Below are positions 53,867 through 64,000 of a stretch of 64,000 bases of DNA, in pieces. A model generated the notes under the pieces. That model saw nothing but the letters and a program-made list of their open reading frames with translations, was not told the DNA's origin and made no database searches. Origin of the DNA: Plasmopara viticola (lineage: Eukaryota; Oomycota; Peronosporomycetes; Peronosporales; Peronosporaceae); assembly GCA_001695595.3 (NCBI GenBank), contig MBPM02000010.1, forward strand, positions 930,001 through 994,000, given 5' to 3'. Both the position numbers and the translations under genes were made by a program. Each line of letters opens with the position of its first letter. Positions within the stretch are counted from its first letter, which is position 1.

Positions 53867-54522
53867 TCAAAGCGGAGGTGTCACGCGCAGATTCTCTGCA
53901 TTAAACTCGATTATCACCCTTGTCTTGCTCTCAACAAAAGCTGCATAGACGTCTGCATTATGGCACGTGTTGTCGTCCACTCCGTAGAGCGCATGCAGCG
54001 CTAGATTGTTCACATTGCATACCACGCTGCCGTGTCAACGGCCAAGCCCATATTCCCAGTAGAAATGGTTGCCATAGCGACACAATTGAGTTTTTCTGCT
54101 AAAACGCACAGTTGGACGCTTTTGTACGTCTGTTGCAAATCTCCCATACAATGTGGATTAAATCCACTGGGACCTACGCAGTGAATAAGACGGTCCACAC
54201 CTACATCAAAACCAAAAGTTGCATGATCCTCCCTAACATCAAGTCGAACACTTAAGGTTGACACATAATCTTGCAGCCCTTGTCCTGCACTCGAACAATG
54301 ACCGACATTGTACAAAGGTGCGGGTCTATTAAGAACGGAGCAGTTGGAGATGCTAGCCCACCAATTTGTTGACTGCCAACAGTCTAAATCGTTCCCAGAT
54401 CTCCACGAACAATCTGCACGCGAGCACGAAAGTGCACCAATTGCTCTGCAGAGCGCAAAAAGTTCTTTGTATATACACATGCTGCCTCGTGTACCAGTTG
54501 ACTGGATCCTGCATCGATCCAT
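53867..54522 (-). pseudogene. Macro-domain-like relic, copy A3
   Basis: The longest macro-like copy. One frame (54522-54010) includes GLQDYVSTLSVRLDVREDH, GFDVGVDRLIHCVGPSGFN, QLCVLAEKLNCVAMATISTG and NMGLAVDTAAWYAM. The macro N-terminus VQIVRGDLGTI is in another frame near 54420, with the same TAG after it as in the other copies. The C-terminus NLALHALYGVDDNTCHNADV continues in a third frame to a stop at 53867. The order GDL, IHCVGP, ISTGNMG, AA..AL and DVYAAF matches the macro domain fold, but at least two frameshifts break it. Confidence 0.5.
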
Positions 54523-54602
54523 TGGACTGAAGCCACCTCAATCGGTTCAGCAATAGCGTCCGTGCTATTTTGTGACGACTGCTTTGCTCTGTTTGCTGCC
54601 CT

Positions 54603-55032
54603 GGGTCGAGGGCTTCATTCCATGTCCGGGTCCAAGTTCCGATTCTCATCATCTTCCTCCTCTCCCTCTTTCTCTTGTTCCCCCTGTTCATCCTCTTCAG
54701 GCTCTTCCTGTTCTTCAACAACATTGAAGCTGCTCAATGGGCGGCAACTCCCCTCCAAGATGTATCCAAAGCATTTCCTCCCGCAATTTATCTTCCCTCA
54801 CCACACTTCGCCACGAACCATCAGCTACTAGCACCTCAAGAAGGCTTCCTACTGTTGGCAGATCGAGCAGTTGGAGCAGCCTTTGCAACAGCGTCTCTAT
54901 GTCAAACACACAAACGCATGCTCTACGACAAGAGACTTCCTTTGCATAACGCGGACGCTTGGTCATTAGCGTATCGCTGGGCGGTAAGGTGGTGTGATTG
55001 TACATCACACTTTCATCGCAAGGTGTCGCCAC
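54603..55032 (-). pseudogene. Acidic-tailed ORF, broken copy
   Basis: Near-identical to 36643-37059 (RPRYAKEVSCRRACVCVFD, LEVLVADGSWRSVVREDK) but a frameshift after GGELPPIEQL separates the folded part from the Glu/Asp tail. The terminal DPDME stop is still present at the end of the tail frame. Confidence 0.6.
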
Positions 55033-55477
55033 GTCATTTTGAAGTGAGGAGATAGATTGATAATAACCCGACGTGATTGCTTTGGAAGAAGAGAATACAA
55101 TACTGCGTAAAAAATAGTCTTTGCACTAAATGACTCCTGTCACATGGCAAGTCTAGTGTCAAAGGCCTTGCGGGTAACCTCACGGGATCTGCAGACGCTT
55201 GCTAGATCATTGCAGACTTTCCTAAGCAATTGAAACCAGAGTGACTCTTCCTCGATGAAACTATCGCCTTTTCAATGGTGACTCAGCAAAAGTAGTAACC
55301 CATCAATGCAATGCACGTTGCGTCACATTCGTTGTATCACAACTGCTCTTTATGGTCAAGTGTATAATGCATAATGATTCCGCTTCAAGGCAAACAAATT
55401 CGTTTGCCAAGGTCAGTCGAAGCGATATAGTAACATAACTGTTTGCTCATTATATTATAAACGGTAAAATCACGACG
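55033..55477 (+). repeat. Upstream flank of acidic ORF, truncated K block and N block
   Basis: Colinear with 37060-37290, then jumps after CTATCGCCTTTTCAATGGT to block N (55276 on), so the L and D blocks present in unit 2 are deleted here. GGCAAACAAATTCGTTTGCC palindrome at about 55390-55410. Confidence 0.7.
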
Positions 55478-56332
55478 CATTCTCTATCGAAGGCTACGGA
55501 TCATTTGATTCATCACGGTGCGTAGATCGACAACGGCGATTGCATTTACACCAGTTGGGAGAGCTTGGTTCGCAGGGATAGACAAGATTCGGCGCATGTC
55601 AAAGGTGACATTGACAGCAGATCCAGCAGCAATGTGTCGAAAATTTCCACTCGCTGTTGGTCTGATTGTTGGGTTGGACGGGTCGTACGATTATAGAGAG
55701 CGTATCGAATCTGAGTGCCAGGGGCACTGATTTTTAGTAGCAACACATCTTGGATCCCAGCATAACCGAACCACCATCTGACAGCATCTGTCAGACTTGC
55801 CCAAGATTGAGATCTCCCAACATCCACTGCCAGTGTCACCCAATCAGCGATGGTGCGAGGTGCCGGTGGCGGTGTTTGGTGGGGCGTAGATTCCATCGGA
55901 CCGAATGTCGCGTCGGCCTTCTTGTTCGGGTTGGCAGGTCTTCTCGCGGTCATTGAGCCACCACTTGCAACTTCGTCGTCATTTCTGCCGCACGGAAATT
56001 TTTTTTCGTAAATTCTGCCGTAGTACTCTCATGCACTTTGGTTGGAAGATCGAAAATCACGAGACGCCCATCATCAAGGGCGAGAAATCGAAGCGCAATC
56101 CGCAGTCCTTCGCCATCCCCGACGTACTCATTAAAGGCATGTACAGAAACTCTGTCACAAACGACGTATAGGTCGACTTCGTCGTCTTTGCCGAAATAAC
56201 TCGCTACTTTATCGAGCTTCAGCGCATTCATGACGCCGCGAATTTCTTTGGCGGTTTTAAAAGGCGTCATGCTTGCTGCGGCAGTTGCTCTTGGCCGTAC
56301 CACGTCGTATCTTGCGCTGGAAGAATCTCCGT
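55478..56332 (-). pseudogene. Broken Uma2-like gene (U3)
   Basis: Same protein as U1/U2, but the N-terminal MSAYCDGD segment is replaced, a local rearrangement around 55975-56020 turns FEKLFN into an unrelated KKNF stretch and shifts the frame, and another frameshift follows near 55670. VEVG has become VDVG. The KKADATF Asp is retained. Homology with U2 otherwise stays high, so the breakage is recent. Confidence 0.85.
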
Positions 56333-56509
56333 TCTCAATCCGTTGTTTCTTTTCCCGAATGAGAAAGGAAACCAAGGAAACCGATTCGCTCAACACGAGA
56401 AAAGAGAATGCGCGCAGTTGCGACAAAGATTGCGCTAGATTGACATCTACACGACCAAGTCAAAAAGTATACAATAAAAACTTAACTATCAGCGCAAAAT
56501 CTCTGCAAG

Positions 56510-56770
56510 AATTGACCCAACTTGATTATGCAACTCGATAAACAATCAAAGTGACTGAGCGATTTCGAAGTGAAGGAAATTTTCTTCATTAAAACTATTG
56601 ATCACCCTTGTCTTGCTTATAACAAACGTAGCATAGACGTCTGCGTCAATCACACGGTGGCGATTGTTGCGGTCCAGTACGTTAGGTGCATGTACGGCTG
56701 GATTGCACACATTACAAACCACGCAGCCGAGTCAACTGGCAACCCCATGTCCTGTCTCGAAGTGTAAGCT
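56510..56770 (-). pseudogene. Diverged macro-like 3' end, second copy
   Basis: Sister of 39290-39560: GACGTCTGCGTC, GCGATTGTTGCGGTCCAGTA and CATGTACGGCTGGATTGCACAC are shared. Follows U3 exactly as the first copy follows U2. Confidence 0.6.
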
Positions 56771-56779
56771 CGTGATCTT

Positions 56780-57974
56780 ACCGTTTAAGCTACCCCTTAT
56801 ATGACCACGTCCCTTGGACGACCTCCAAAATTCAGCAGCTGTGTTACAACGAACGTGCATTGCACTGATCTGATACTACTTTTGAGAGTTACGTTGGGAC
56901 GCATCTCCAACTCTTTCAATGTTTAATTAATTTCACTACCAAACCTAATTATCTAGTATAGTTGTCTAAAACTTGTACAAGAGGCGTCATTAAGCCATTT
57001 CCATAGAGTGAAGATACATTGCACTTTTGATACCTCCTCGACAACATCATACTAATGTGACACTTGAAGAGTCATCAACAGTGACACCATATCTAATGAC
57101 AATCGACGAAAAGTACTGAGGCCAACGAAGTCACTTGGCGATGATGTGCTACATTGTACTAAGTGCAAATGGATTGCTGGTCGATCGAGTCCACAAGTCG
57201 AAGATCTAATAAGGCTTTTCGGGTGACGTCACGGTAACTCTATGGATGAAGCCGCTTGTACGCTCTATAAAGCCACGTAGTAGCTTCGTCTGCTTGTTTG
57301 TGTAATGTCCGACCGCAACTCTTCGTGTGGTAAAACGACTCAATCGCGTGCTTGGTGTCCAGTGTTTCATTTTCTCACAGACGCTTATTTGCAATTAAGA
57401 CTCGCCCCAGTAGCTCGAGCACCTTGTAAATACCTCGAGCTGACGTCCATCCCCCCAAATGTGATATCAATTGAAACGTTCTTGTTACCAATGTTCAAAT
57501 CGAGCTCACAGGCAAAGCCAGCGTGTCCAGGTTTTTCAAGCCTAACATTTTTATTAATGTGACTTCTGTGGTCGTAACGCTCCACCAATTTGCTTTCTAG
57601 TGGTAGAACTCTTCCCTTCTAACAAGATCAAAGCCATGTTAGAGAGGGTAACTTCTTCCTTTACGGAGACCATTGAAAAGGCGATAGCTTCATCAAGGAA
57701 GAGTCACTCTATTTTCAAGTGCTTAGGAAAGTCTGCAATGATCTTGCAAGCGTCTGCAGATCCCATGAGGTTACCCGCAAGGCCTTTGAGTAGACTGGCC
57801 ATGTGACAAGATCGAATTCATGTATAGGAGAGACCACAAAGTAGTATACTACTAGCAGTAATAGCAGAAATGGTTTGTAGTACTTAATTCGAATAGTCGC
57901 TAAGGTAGTTTGGTCGAGCTCGCACACAAAGGTTGACCTAACTAAGACATGCAACGTGTACGATACTCAGTAGC
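56780..57974 (-). repeat. Inverted blocks N-D-L-K followed by block S
   Basis: The blocks of units 1 and 2 in reverse complement: N around 56840-56900, D around 57000-57200, L around 57200-57450, K around 57540-57790, then S in direct orientation at 57840-57975 with an uninterrupted SINE target (57848-57860). A K-block frame reads ELFPSNKIKAMLERV here (57600-57806), similar to frames at 33.9 and 37.3 kb. Confidence 0.75.
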
Positions 57975-58389
57975 CACCCGTGAGGTCGCATTTAAGGTCT
58001 TTGACCAGAATTGCCGCGATCTGTCAAGTGACAAGATCGCAATGTCACTATTGACTATTGTAACACGGTTGTATACGACTAGCAGTAGTAGCAGAAATGG
58101 TCTGTAGAACCTATTTAGACAGCACCCCTTTTTTTAGTATTTCAATACCTTACTAAATCGCTGCATTACCCGATCGGGCTTTACTTCCAAATAAAAAGCA
58201 TCGCATTACCAAATCATTTAGAGATATTAAGTTCATTGCATTTGGACTACATACTAGTATAGATATGTACTTTTATCGCTGCCTCTAAGCGTGTCCAAGG
58301 GTACTGTGGATGCTCTTATGTGCGAAAGATGTGGCCGCTAGCGTATGAATATTTCAATTCATTGTCAATCATACGCTTACGCTAAAAGG

Positions 58390-59590
58390 CTGGAAATCGT
58401 TCCTGCAATCTTCTTTATCAACTTTTGTCGGCATACCTCGTTCCCCAAGATCGATAGTGTCATCGTGTTTATGATTGCAATCGGTATCACTTCAAAGAAA
58501 AGTCCATTGAGTATAATTCGTCACAATCCCAAGCACGACCGGTCACTGCTCCACATCCGATAGCACCTCATACCCCAGAAGGTTTCAAGCCATTTCTTGC
58601 TCTATGTCTTCCTTCTTGGCTTTAACATCAACAACACGCGTAGATCCACGACTGATGACAAACTTAAACGCCCAGTGGCCTGTACTTGTCTTCCAACCAC
58701 AAATTCTTCACGAGCAATCGACCGTCGTCAAACAAACAAGATACATGTGCCAATAAGAGGGCAATAAAAAACAACCGCTTTGATTTTTAGCCAGAAAAAA
58801 GTTCACCAAATTCTTAAACAAAGCGCTTAAGGTACGATTATAGCGCAGCAACTCCTGGATGGGCAATCGGAATCGTTTCTAAGATAAATGGTTCGGAAAC
58901 GATCGATAAAGAGGCTCAGATTGCTCCACATGACATTCAAATAAGGAATGCATACTTCTTCTAGCATGTTTGGGTTCGTCTTCTTGTGGTTTTGAATCCT
59001 ATGGTTGAAAGGTTTCCGTCGTTTTCGTTTTATTGTGGGCTTGCGTCGACATAAGCCGTCGCCTTCTTCACACCGGCCGCGGCTTCTAGGAGTTTCACCA
59101 AGATGTAAATCACTTCTTCTCCGAGCTTGTATTCCCCAAAGTGCTCCGGCTTGTTAAGACTTCGTAAAGGTCGCATCTTCTCATACTCAGTGCTATTGCC
59201 ACCTTGTAGGAGAATCTTCACACGTTGGTCGTCCTTCAACTACTCGTCGTTCTTATGCGCAAAGTACAGCGCCAAAGTCACTGCATACACTTCAACACGA
59301 TTGCTCACGACTTTCAAGCTGTCAGCATGAGCCTCCTGCAGCGCGCTCACTTTTGAATCACGTGCTATCCTCACGAAAAACACAGATTCGTTGCCGTGAA
59401 CCACGATTCAGCTCCGTCTTTTCCGTATTCCCTCTCACCAAAAAGTTCGAGACTTAAAGGAGCAACGAACAAAGAGAGACAGCCAATTTGATACCGTCCT
59501 TAAATCAATGATTCGGTTGACGTCATTCGTATCACCATCGACTCAGATAGCGTTTTTTTACACCGAAACCTCCTGACAGCATTGGAACAA
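58390..59590 (-). pseudogene. Crinkler-like (CRN-type) nuclease-domain relic, right arm
   Basis: Mirror of 50290-51420. On the minus strand: SALQEAHADSLKVVSNRVE (about 59320), DDQRVKILLQGGNSTEYEKM (59239-59180), LGEEVIYILVKLLEAAAG (about 59110), KFVISRGSTRVVDVKAKKE (about 58645), DIEQEMA and LGIVTNYTQWTFL (about 58520). Stops interrupt several segments. The conserved C-terminal strand reads VKAKK in both arms, where related families usually have an acidic residue two positions before the lysine. Non-functional. Confidence 0.45.
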
Positions 59591-59999
59591 TATGTCACGA
59601 GAAGAGTCATCGATGTGCCATTGATAGTGGAATCGATATTGCTACATCCAATGACAATAGGCGGGAGATTTTGTCGCTAGTGGAATCACTCGCACATTGC
59701 AAGTGACAATTTTTAGTAGCACAAAAAATGTAATGTATCAATCAGAATTGCTATGGCAAAATTGCATCGAAAACCTTTGGTTCTATGATGCCGTGTCGGA
59801 TTAAAAATTTGCACAAATACGATCCCTTCATTCATTGCGCACCATTTCTTGTCGAATTCGGAAGCGCACTTTCTAACAATTACAATATATCGTCTGACAC
59901 TAGAACAAAGGATCACTCTAGAATTGTTTGTGTGAAGTTCACGATGTCCGACTAGTATGCTTTATTGAGTGTTAGTAGGTTTCTGCAATGACGGCTAAG

Positions 60000-61320
60000 C
60001 TTTAGTAGTCAATGCTTTAAGCAAACCCTCTCAGACTATCACATTCAAAAGATACGTAGCGAAATTGTTAATGAAAGACTGCATCTGGTAACGTTCTTTG
60101 AAATCGAGGAGGTACGAAATGTCTTGCTTTTGCTAGAATGATACCTTAGCAACTGCTAAAAATCGACCTTTTTAAGATGTTCTTATTGTTTGTCGTCATA
60201 GTGGGCTCGACCAAAATTCGAGTGGTCGTTTTGTTTGCATATAATGGTCAGACTGCGATGTAATCATCTGCAATGAATGTATTAAAACTTCCATGCATCC
60301 CCCGCATTCCTCTCTGTTCTCACGCACACTGCAAACTTCCTTTCGACTATATACAAGGATCGCTTAAATACTTTACTAATCACACAACCTCCGGATTGAC
60401 TTGTAAATCTGGTTAGTCCATTTTATCAACACACGTACAGCTCGCATTGTTGTTGACAATGATCAAGTTCACAAAGTGAGAAAGCGTGCAATAGCTTGTC
60501 ATCAATAGAATTCCCATGGATGAAAGCATGTGCTAAACAATGATGGTGGGACATCATCTCATTGATTAGCGTATTGTTTAAATGTATGGAAACGGGGCTC
60601 TCATCGCTCATATACCTTCGAAGCCTTAAATGACTCGTTTTCGATTGTATCTTTGCACCAATAAATCATAGCTATCTCGTCTACTTTGTCTCGGGTTGAT
60701 GCATCGTTTGTATAATTTGAACTCAGTTCGTATCGACAGAAAAACGAATTGCCTATTAGAATGATGCTACGATCAACGTCATCGCCGACAAAGCTGCCGC
60801 TATCTTCTGTAACGAATGTACATATCTGAATTGCTTAAAGCTAGCGAATACACTCTGGCCATGTACGCTTGTATTCCGAAGTGGGGCCATTAGTTTTGGT
60901 TACACAATCTTCCAAGCAATTCTCTTCAAGTATTGTGTAAACAGCAGTGAACTACTCATGCTCGAAGTCCATTTCGAGTTAATTTATACAAACAATTTTC
61001 TGTATTCGTAAAAAGCAATTGTCGGCAAATCCAAGATTGTTTAGATTAATGTTGTTCTGTTCTTAAGAGGCAAGGTGGATTAACTCCTCGCATTTCATTT
61101 TTTGTACCTTTTAAGATCTCGCCTGCTAGCAATCTTCTTCCTTTTGGTTTCACCGAGTCCGAAAACAGCTCGTTTCTCTCGGAATTATTTCTGAAATCTT
61201 CGGTGACTGCCTTTATGTAAAACTTTGCCAAATCTGATTTCAATCACACGCATATGTTGTCAACATCAGGTAGATTTCAATCCGAGGCTAAGATTCAGCG
61301 TGATTATTAAGGAAGAACAC
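60000..61320 (-). other. Decayed coding-like stretch of the right arm
   Basis: Mirror of about 48540-49860. Short minus-strand frames INEMMSHHHCLAHAFIHGNS (60550) and LLAGEILKGTKNEMRGVN (61100) correspond to frames in the left arm. No domain recognised. Confidence 0.3.
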
Positions 61321-61689
61321 ACTACTTTCTTCATCAATCGAATCATTTACTTTCAAATTTGAGGTGTGGTCCTCCTCCTTATATACAGTGACATCTGCGA
61401 TCACCCGTTAAACATCCATCATTAAATTTTTGGCTTGTTTAATTTTCATTGTAGAGGCGTCGACTGGCTCAATCACAGATGACACAGTCAGAACGACCTC
61501 AATGAATACTAAGGTATTCACTTAAGATGGCACTTCTGCTTTTATTCTACTCTTCACAATAATAGTCGGATGATTGTTGCATCGTCTTTGGTTGCGGACT
61601 AGCTTACACTGCTCCTCATTCGATTTATTAATGAAAACATTGTATAGGACTAGCCTGGTGTATTTTTTTATTCTATATTTAGTTGCCGA

Positions 61690-62035
61690 GGGTGGCCCGG
61701 TGACCGCGGAAAGAGCTGTCAACCCAAAAAGGAGGCCGATGCGACATTTGGTCCGATGACATCCACGCCCACCCAAAAAAAAGGCCGATGTGACATTTGG
61801 TCCGATGAAATCCACGCCCAACCAAACACCGGCACCGGCACCTCGTACCCATGCAGATTGGGTAACATTGGCTCTGGGGGTCGAGAGGTCTCAACCTTGG
61901 GCAATTCTATAAAGATGCTGTCAGAATATGGTGCGATTATGCTGGGATCCGGTATGCGTTGCTATATAAAATCAGTGCCCCTGGCACACAAATCCAATAT
62001 GCTCTTTATATCGTGTGATATCACATTTGTGGAAT
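61690..62035 (+). pseudogene. Fragment of the Uma2-like gene (U6) with a 49-bp tandem duplication
   Basis: Mirror of 47880-48180. The segment coding for the KEADATFGP region is duplicated in tandem (61722-61770 and 61771-61819, GGCCGATG at 61734 and 61783). Frameshifted; not functional. Confidence 0.75.
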
Positions 62036-62049
62036 AGACCCCAAATCTG

Positions 62050-62530
62050 ACTCGCCCCAGTAACCCGAGCACCTCGTAATCAGCTTGAGCTGCTCGAGCT
62101 ACTGAGGAAAGTTCAAATTGCGAATGAGCATTTGTGGGAAATAAGTACACTGGACATCAAGAACGCGAGTGAATCGTTGCGATTAACGGAAAGTAGCGGT
62201 CAGACATTGCGCAAACAAGCAGACGTAGCCACTGCGTGGCTTAATGAAGCGTGCAAGCATACCCATCCCCAGCGTTGTCGTGACGTCATTTAAAAAGCCT
62301 TTTTAGATCTTTGACTTGTGAATTCGATCGACCTTGCCCTTAGTACTATGTAGTACATCGTATCCAAGTGACTCCACTAGCCTCAATAGCTTTTGTCTCA
62401 GGTCATACAATGTCACTATCGATGACACTGGATGACTCATCTCGTGACACACTGTTTTGATGATTTAGAGGAGGTATCAATAGTATAATTCGATCTATAC
62501 TAATGACGTGATGACACCTCTTCGATATAT
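62050..62530 (+). repeat. Repeat blocks L and D, right arm
   Basis: L at 62050-62310 and D at 62310-62530, in the orientation of units 1 and 2. D includes GAGGTATCA (62470-62478) and TGACACCTC (62512-62520), which are near-inverted copies of each other. Confidence 0.7.
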
Positions 62531-62637
62531 ACTTCAAATCAAAGATAATAGAGTAGTAGGTAAAGTAGTCTAATAGACAATATTGAAATTTAAGTTCGCT
62601 TTTGTTGCATAGCATCCAACGGAAACTATATATCAAA

Positions 62638-63046
62638 TCAATGCAATGAACGTCGCGTCACATTCGTTGTGGATGAATTTTTGGCATTACTAGTCTGTAG
62701 GTACGCATTAACTACATCACTGACAGCGCCGATGTCAAGCGAGTACCATTTTATAACATTTCTCTCATCAATCTGAATGCATAGCCCGGTATCAATGAAA
62801 TTAAAAAAAGGCATAATTTTCTTTATCAATCGAATTCTTGACTTTTAAATTAGAAGTTTGATCCCCTTCGTATACAGTGGCATCTGTGATCACCGGTTCA
62901 ACTTTCGGCTTATAGTTCCCGACTACTTTGAATTTCATATTTAAGGCCTCGACTGCCTCGATCACTGATAAAACTAGCAAAACGACTTCAATGACGACTA
63001 GGGTACCGACTTGTGACGGTAATTCTTCATCTATAAAATTCTCCAC
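62638..63046 (-). pseudogene. Relic of a small unidentified gene (right arm)
   Basis: Two frames joined by a shift at about 62810: the first reads NFIDEELPSQVGTLVVIEV, VIEAVEALNMKFKVVGNYK and VTDATVYEGDQTS-like text, the second FIDTGLCIQIDERNVIKWYS and DIGAVSDVVNAYLQTSNAK. It begins with GTG, not ATG. The left-arm copy (46.88-47.29 kb) has more stops. Family unknown. Confidence 0.4.
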
Positions 63047-63384
63047 GTTAACAGTCGGAAACTTGCCGCATCGTTACTTGTTGAGAGCGGGTCCCCCTTT
63101 ATCTAATAAATTATAACATTGTGTATGACTGTCTGTGAATTACTTCTTTCTATACATGTTCGCTCACGTTCATAATTTTCTCACCACATATCTGTATTTA
63201 GAAAAACATTCTATTTATATCTCACAGTCTATAATGTACTCACCAAATATCTATTTTTTTCGAAATCTGCTACCACCCCTATTGCTTAATTGTTATTTTT
63301 ATTATCGACTAAAAATTCGAAGTGTCATTGTGTCATTAACCTACAGTGAAAGCATTAGAACAATGTAAGTGATGGGTTTCTTAT

Positions 63385-64000
63385 ACATATCCGGATAATT
63401 ACAACTTCAAGAAGCCTTCCTCCCTCTCATGCTTACGACAGATTTTTCGTCGCACTTGTGTCGAATTCTGATCGACAACCGTGGCAACAAATACATAGTA
63501 CTAGTACAAATTACTTTACCTCTATAAACAGATATTTATTACAGAATTATAACAACAACCAATAACAACGTGGGAGACGTGATCAGTAGCCAATCTACTC
63601 AATGAAACTTAGCTCGCATTTGCACGGGGTGTTGCTATTTCATGCAAAATTTATCCAGAAAAGTTTTTTTGGTGATGCGACCAAAGTCATCCAAAGACTT
63701 TCTCGACTCAATTATTACTTTCAAATTAAATAACGAGCTGTTGATGAGTTGTATTTATCGTCGTTTTAAATTGGCTGTGGATGTTGTGCATCGATGTACT
63801 CGACATTTATTGCGTGGCTTTGTGTATAATGCTACGATACAAAGTTATGTCGTAACTCAACCTCGTGACAGCCTACGTCTGTCATAACGAGTTGCCCGTA
63901 TTAAAAAAAATCATCTTTCAATAGTCTATTTTTAAGCCACAAGTGTCGGTTGGGAAGAGATTGAAATCAAGCTACAAGTGTTAGTGTTCAGGTTGCTATT
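63385..64000 (+). repeat. Direct repeat R, right copy (runs off the window)
   Basis: Same orientation as 40060-40700. Contains the frame 63642-63887 (81 residues from ATG), whose last 70 residues correspond to the frame at 40351-40566. Its presence beyond the outer end of the right arm suggests that the whole 40-63 kb block is itself repeated or flanked by direct copies. Confidence 0.75.

Larger units (their letters stand above)
57975..63215 (-). repeat. Right arm of the 5.2-kb inverted repeat
   Basis: Reverse complement of 46700-51880; see that entry for paired landmarks. Compared with the left arm it lacks one arm of the 29-bp palindrome and has a 49-bp tandem duplication at 61722-61819. 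Confidence 0.85.

Noticed and set aside
1..64000. CRISPR arrays, rRNA, bacterial operons, RXLR effectors
   Set aside because: No regularly spaced short repeats, no rRNA-like stretch, no Shine-Dalgarno operon structure, and no secreted ORF with an RXLR-EER arrangement that I could see.

Overview
The window looks like nuclear DNA of an oomycete (Phytophthora or a downy mildew). Protein genes have no or very short introns (74-79 bp, GTACGT donors). They sit in compact gene islands separated by long, AT-rich, gene-poor stretches full of decayed repeats. A trio of GT71-type glycosyltransferases and a Crinkler-like relic fit that group. Species cannot be told from the sequence.

0.8-9.1 kb is an ordinary gene island: COX6B (one intron, +), a heat-shock-factor-type transcription factor (-), a CDT2/DTL-type WD40 protein (+), and a three-exon acetylornithine aminotransferase (-) that converges on CDT2 with 64 bp between the stops. 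9.1-23.3 kb is a gene desert whose only recognisable content is the degraded 3' end of a LINE, followed by a CTA-rich tract. 23.3-31.1 kb holds three paralogous type II membrane glycosyltransferases (two tandem on -, one divergent on +). A SINE-like element with target-site duplications lies between the second and third. 31.2-32.9 kb is a frameshifted APC-family transporter pseudogene.

32.9-64 kb is a repeat-built accessory region. A unit of about 3.4 kb is present in tandem, truncated and inverted copies. Each unit is made of short non-coding blocks, here called K, L, D, N and S. Around them lie a gene for a 291-293 residue protein that I read as a PD-(D/E)XK (Uma2-like) fold protein and a macro-domain-like relic, with a short acidic-tailed ORF beside two of the macro copies. 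Two copies of the nuclease-like gene are uninterrupted (34.7-35.6 and 38.2-39.1 kb), one is broken (55.5-56.3 kb) and three are small fragments. The three macro-like copies share the same in-frame stop, so that part was probably already dead when it was copied. A pair of inverted arms of about 5.2 kb (46.7-51.9 and 58.0-63.2 kb) flanks the central copies and carries two mirrored relics of a Crinkler-like nuclease-domain gene. One arm contains a perfect 29-bp palindrome that the other lacks. 39.7-46.7 kb is an AT-rich stretch with unidentified coding relics; part of it recurs as a direct repeat at the right edge of the window.

Coding calls in the first half are firm. Family calls in the second half (nuclease-like, macro-like, Crinkler-like) rest on motif reading only and should be tested by profile searches.
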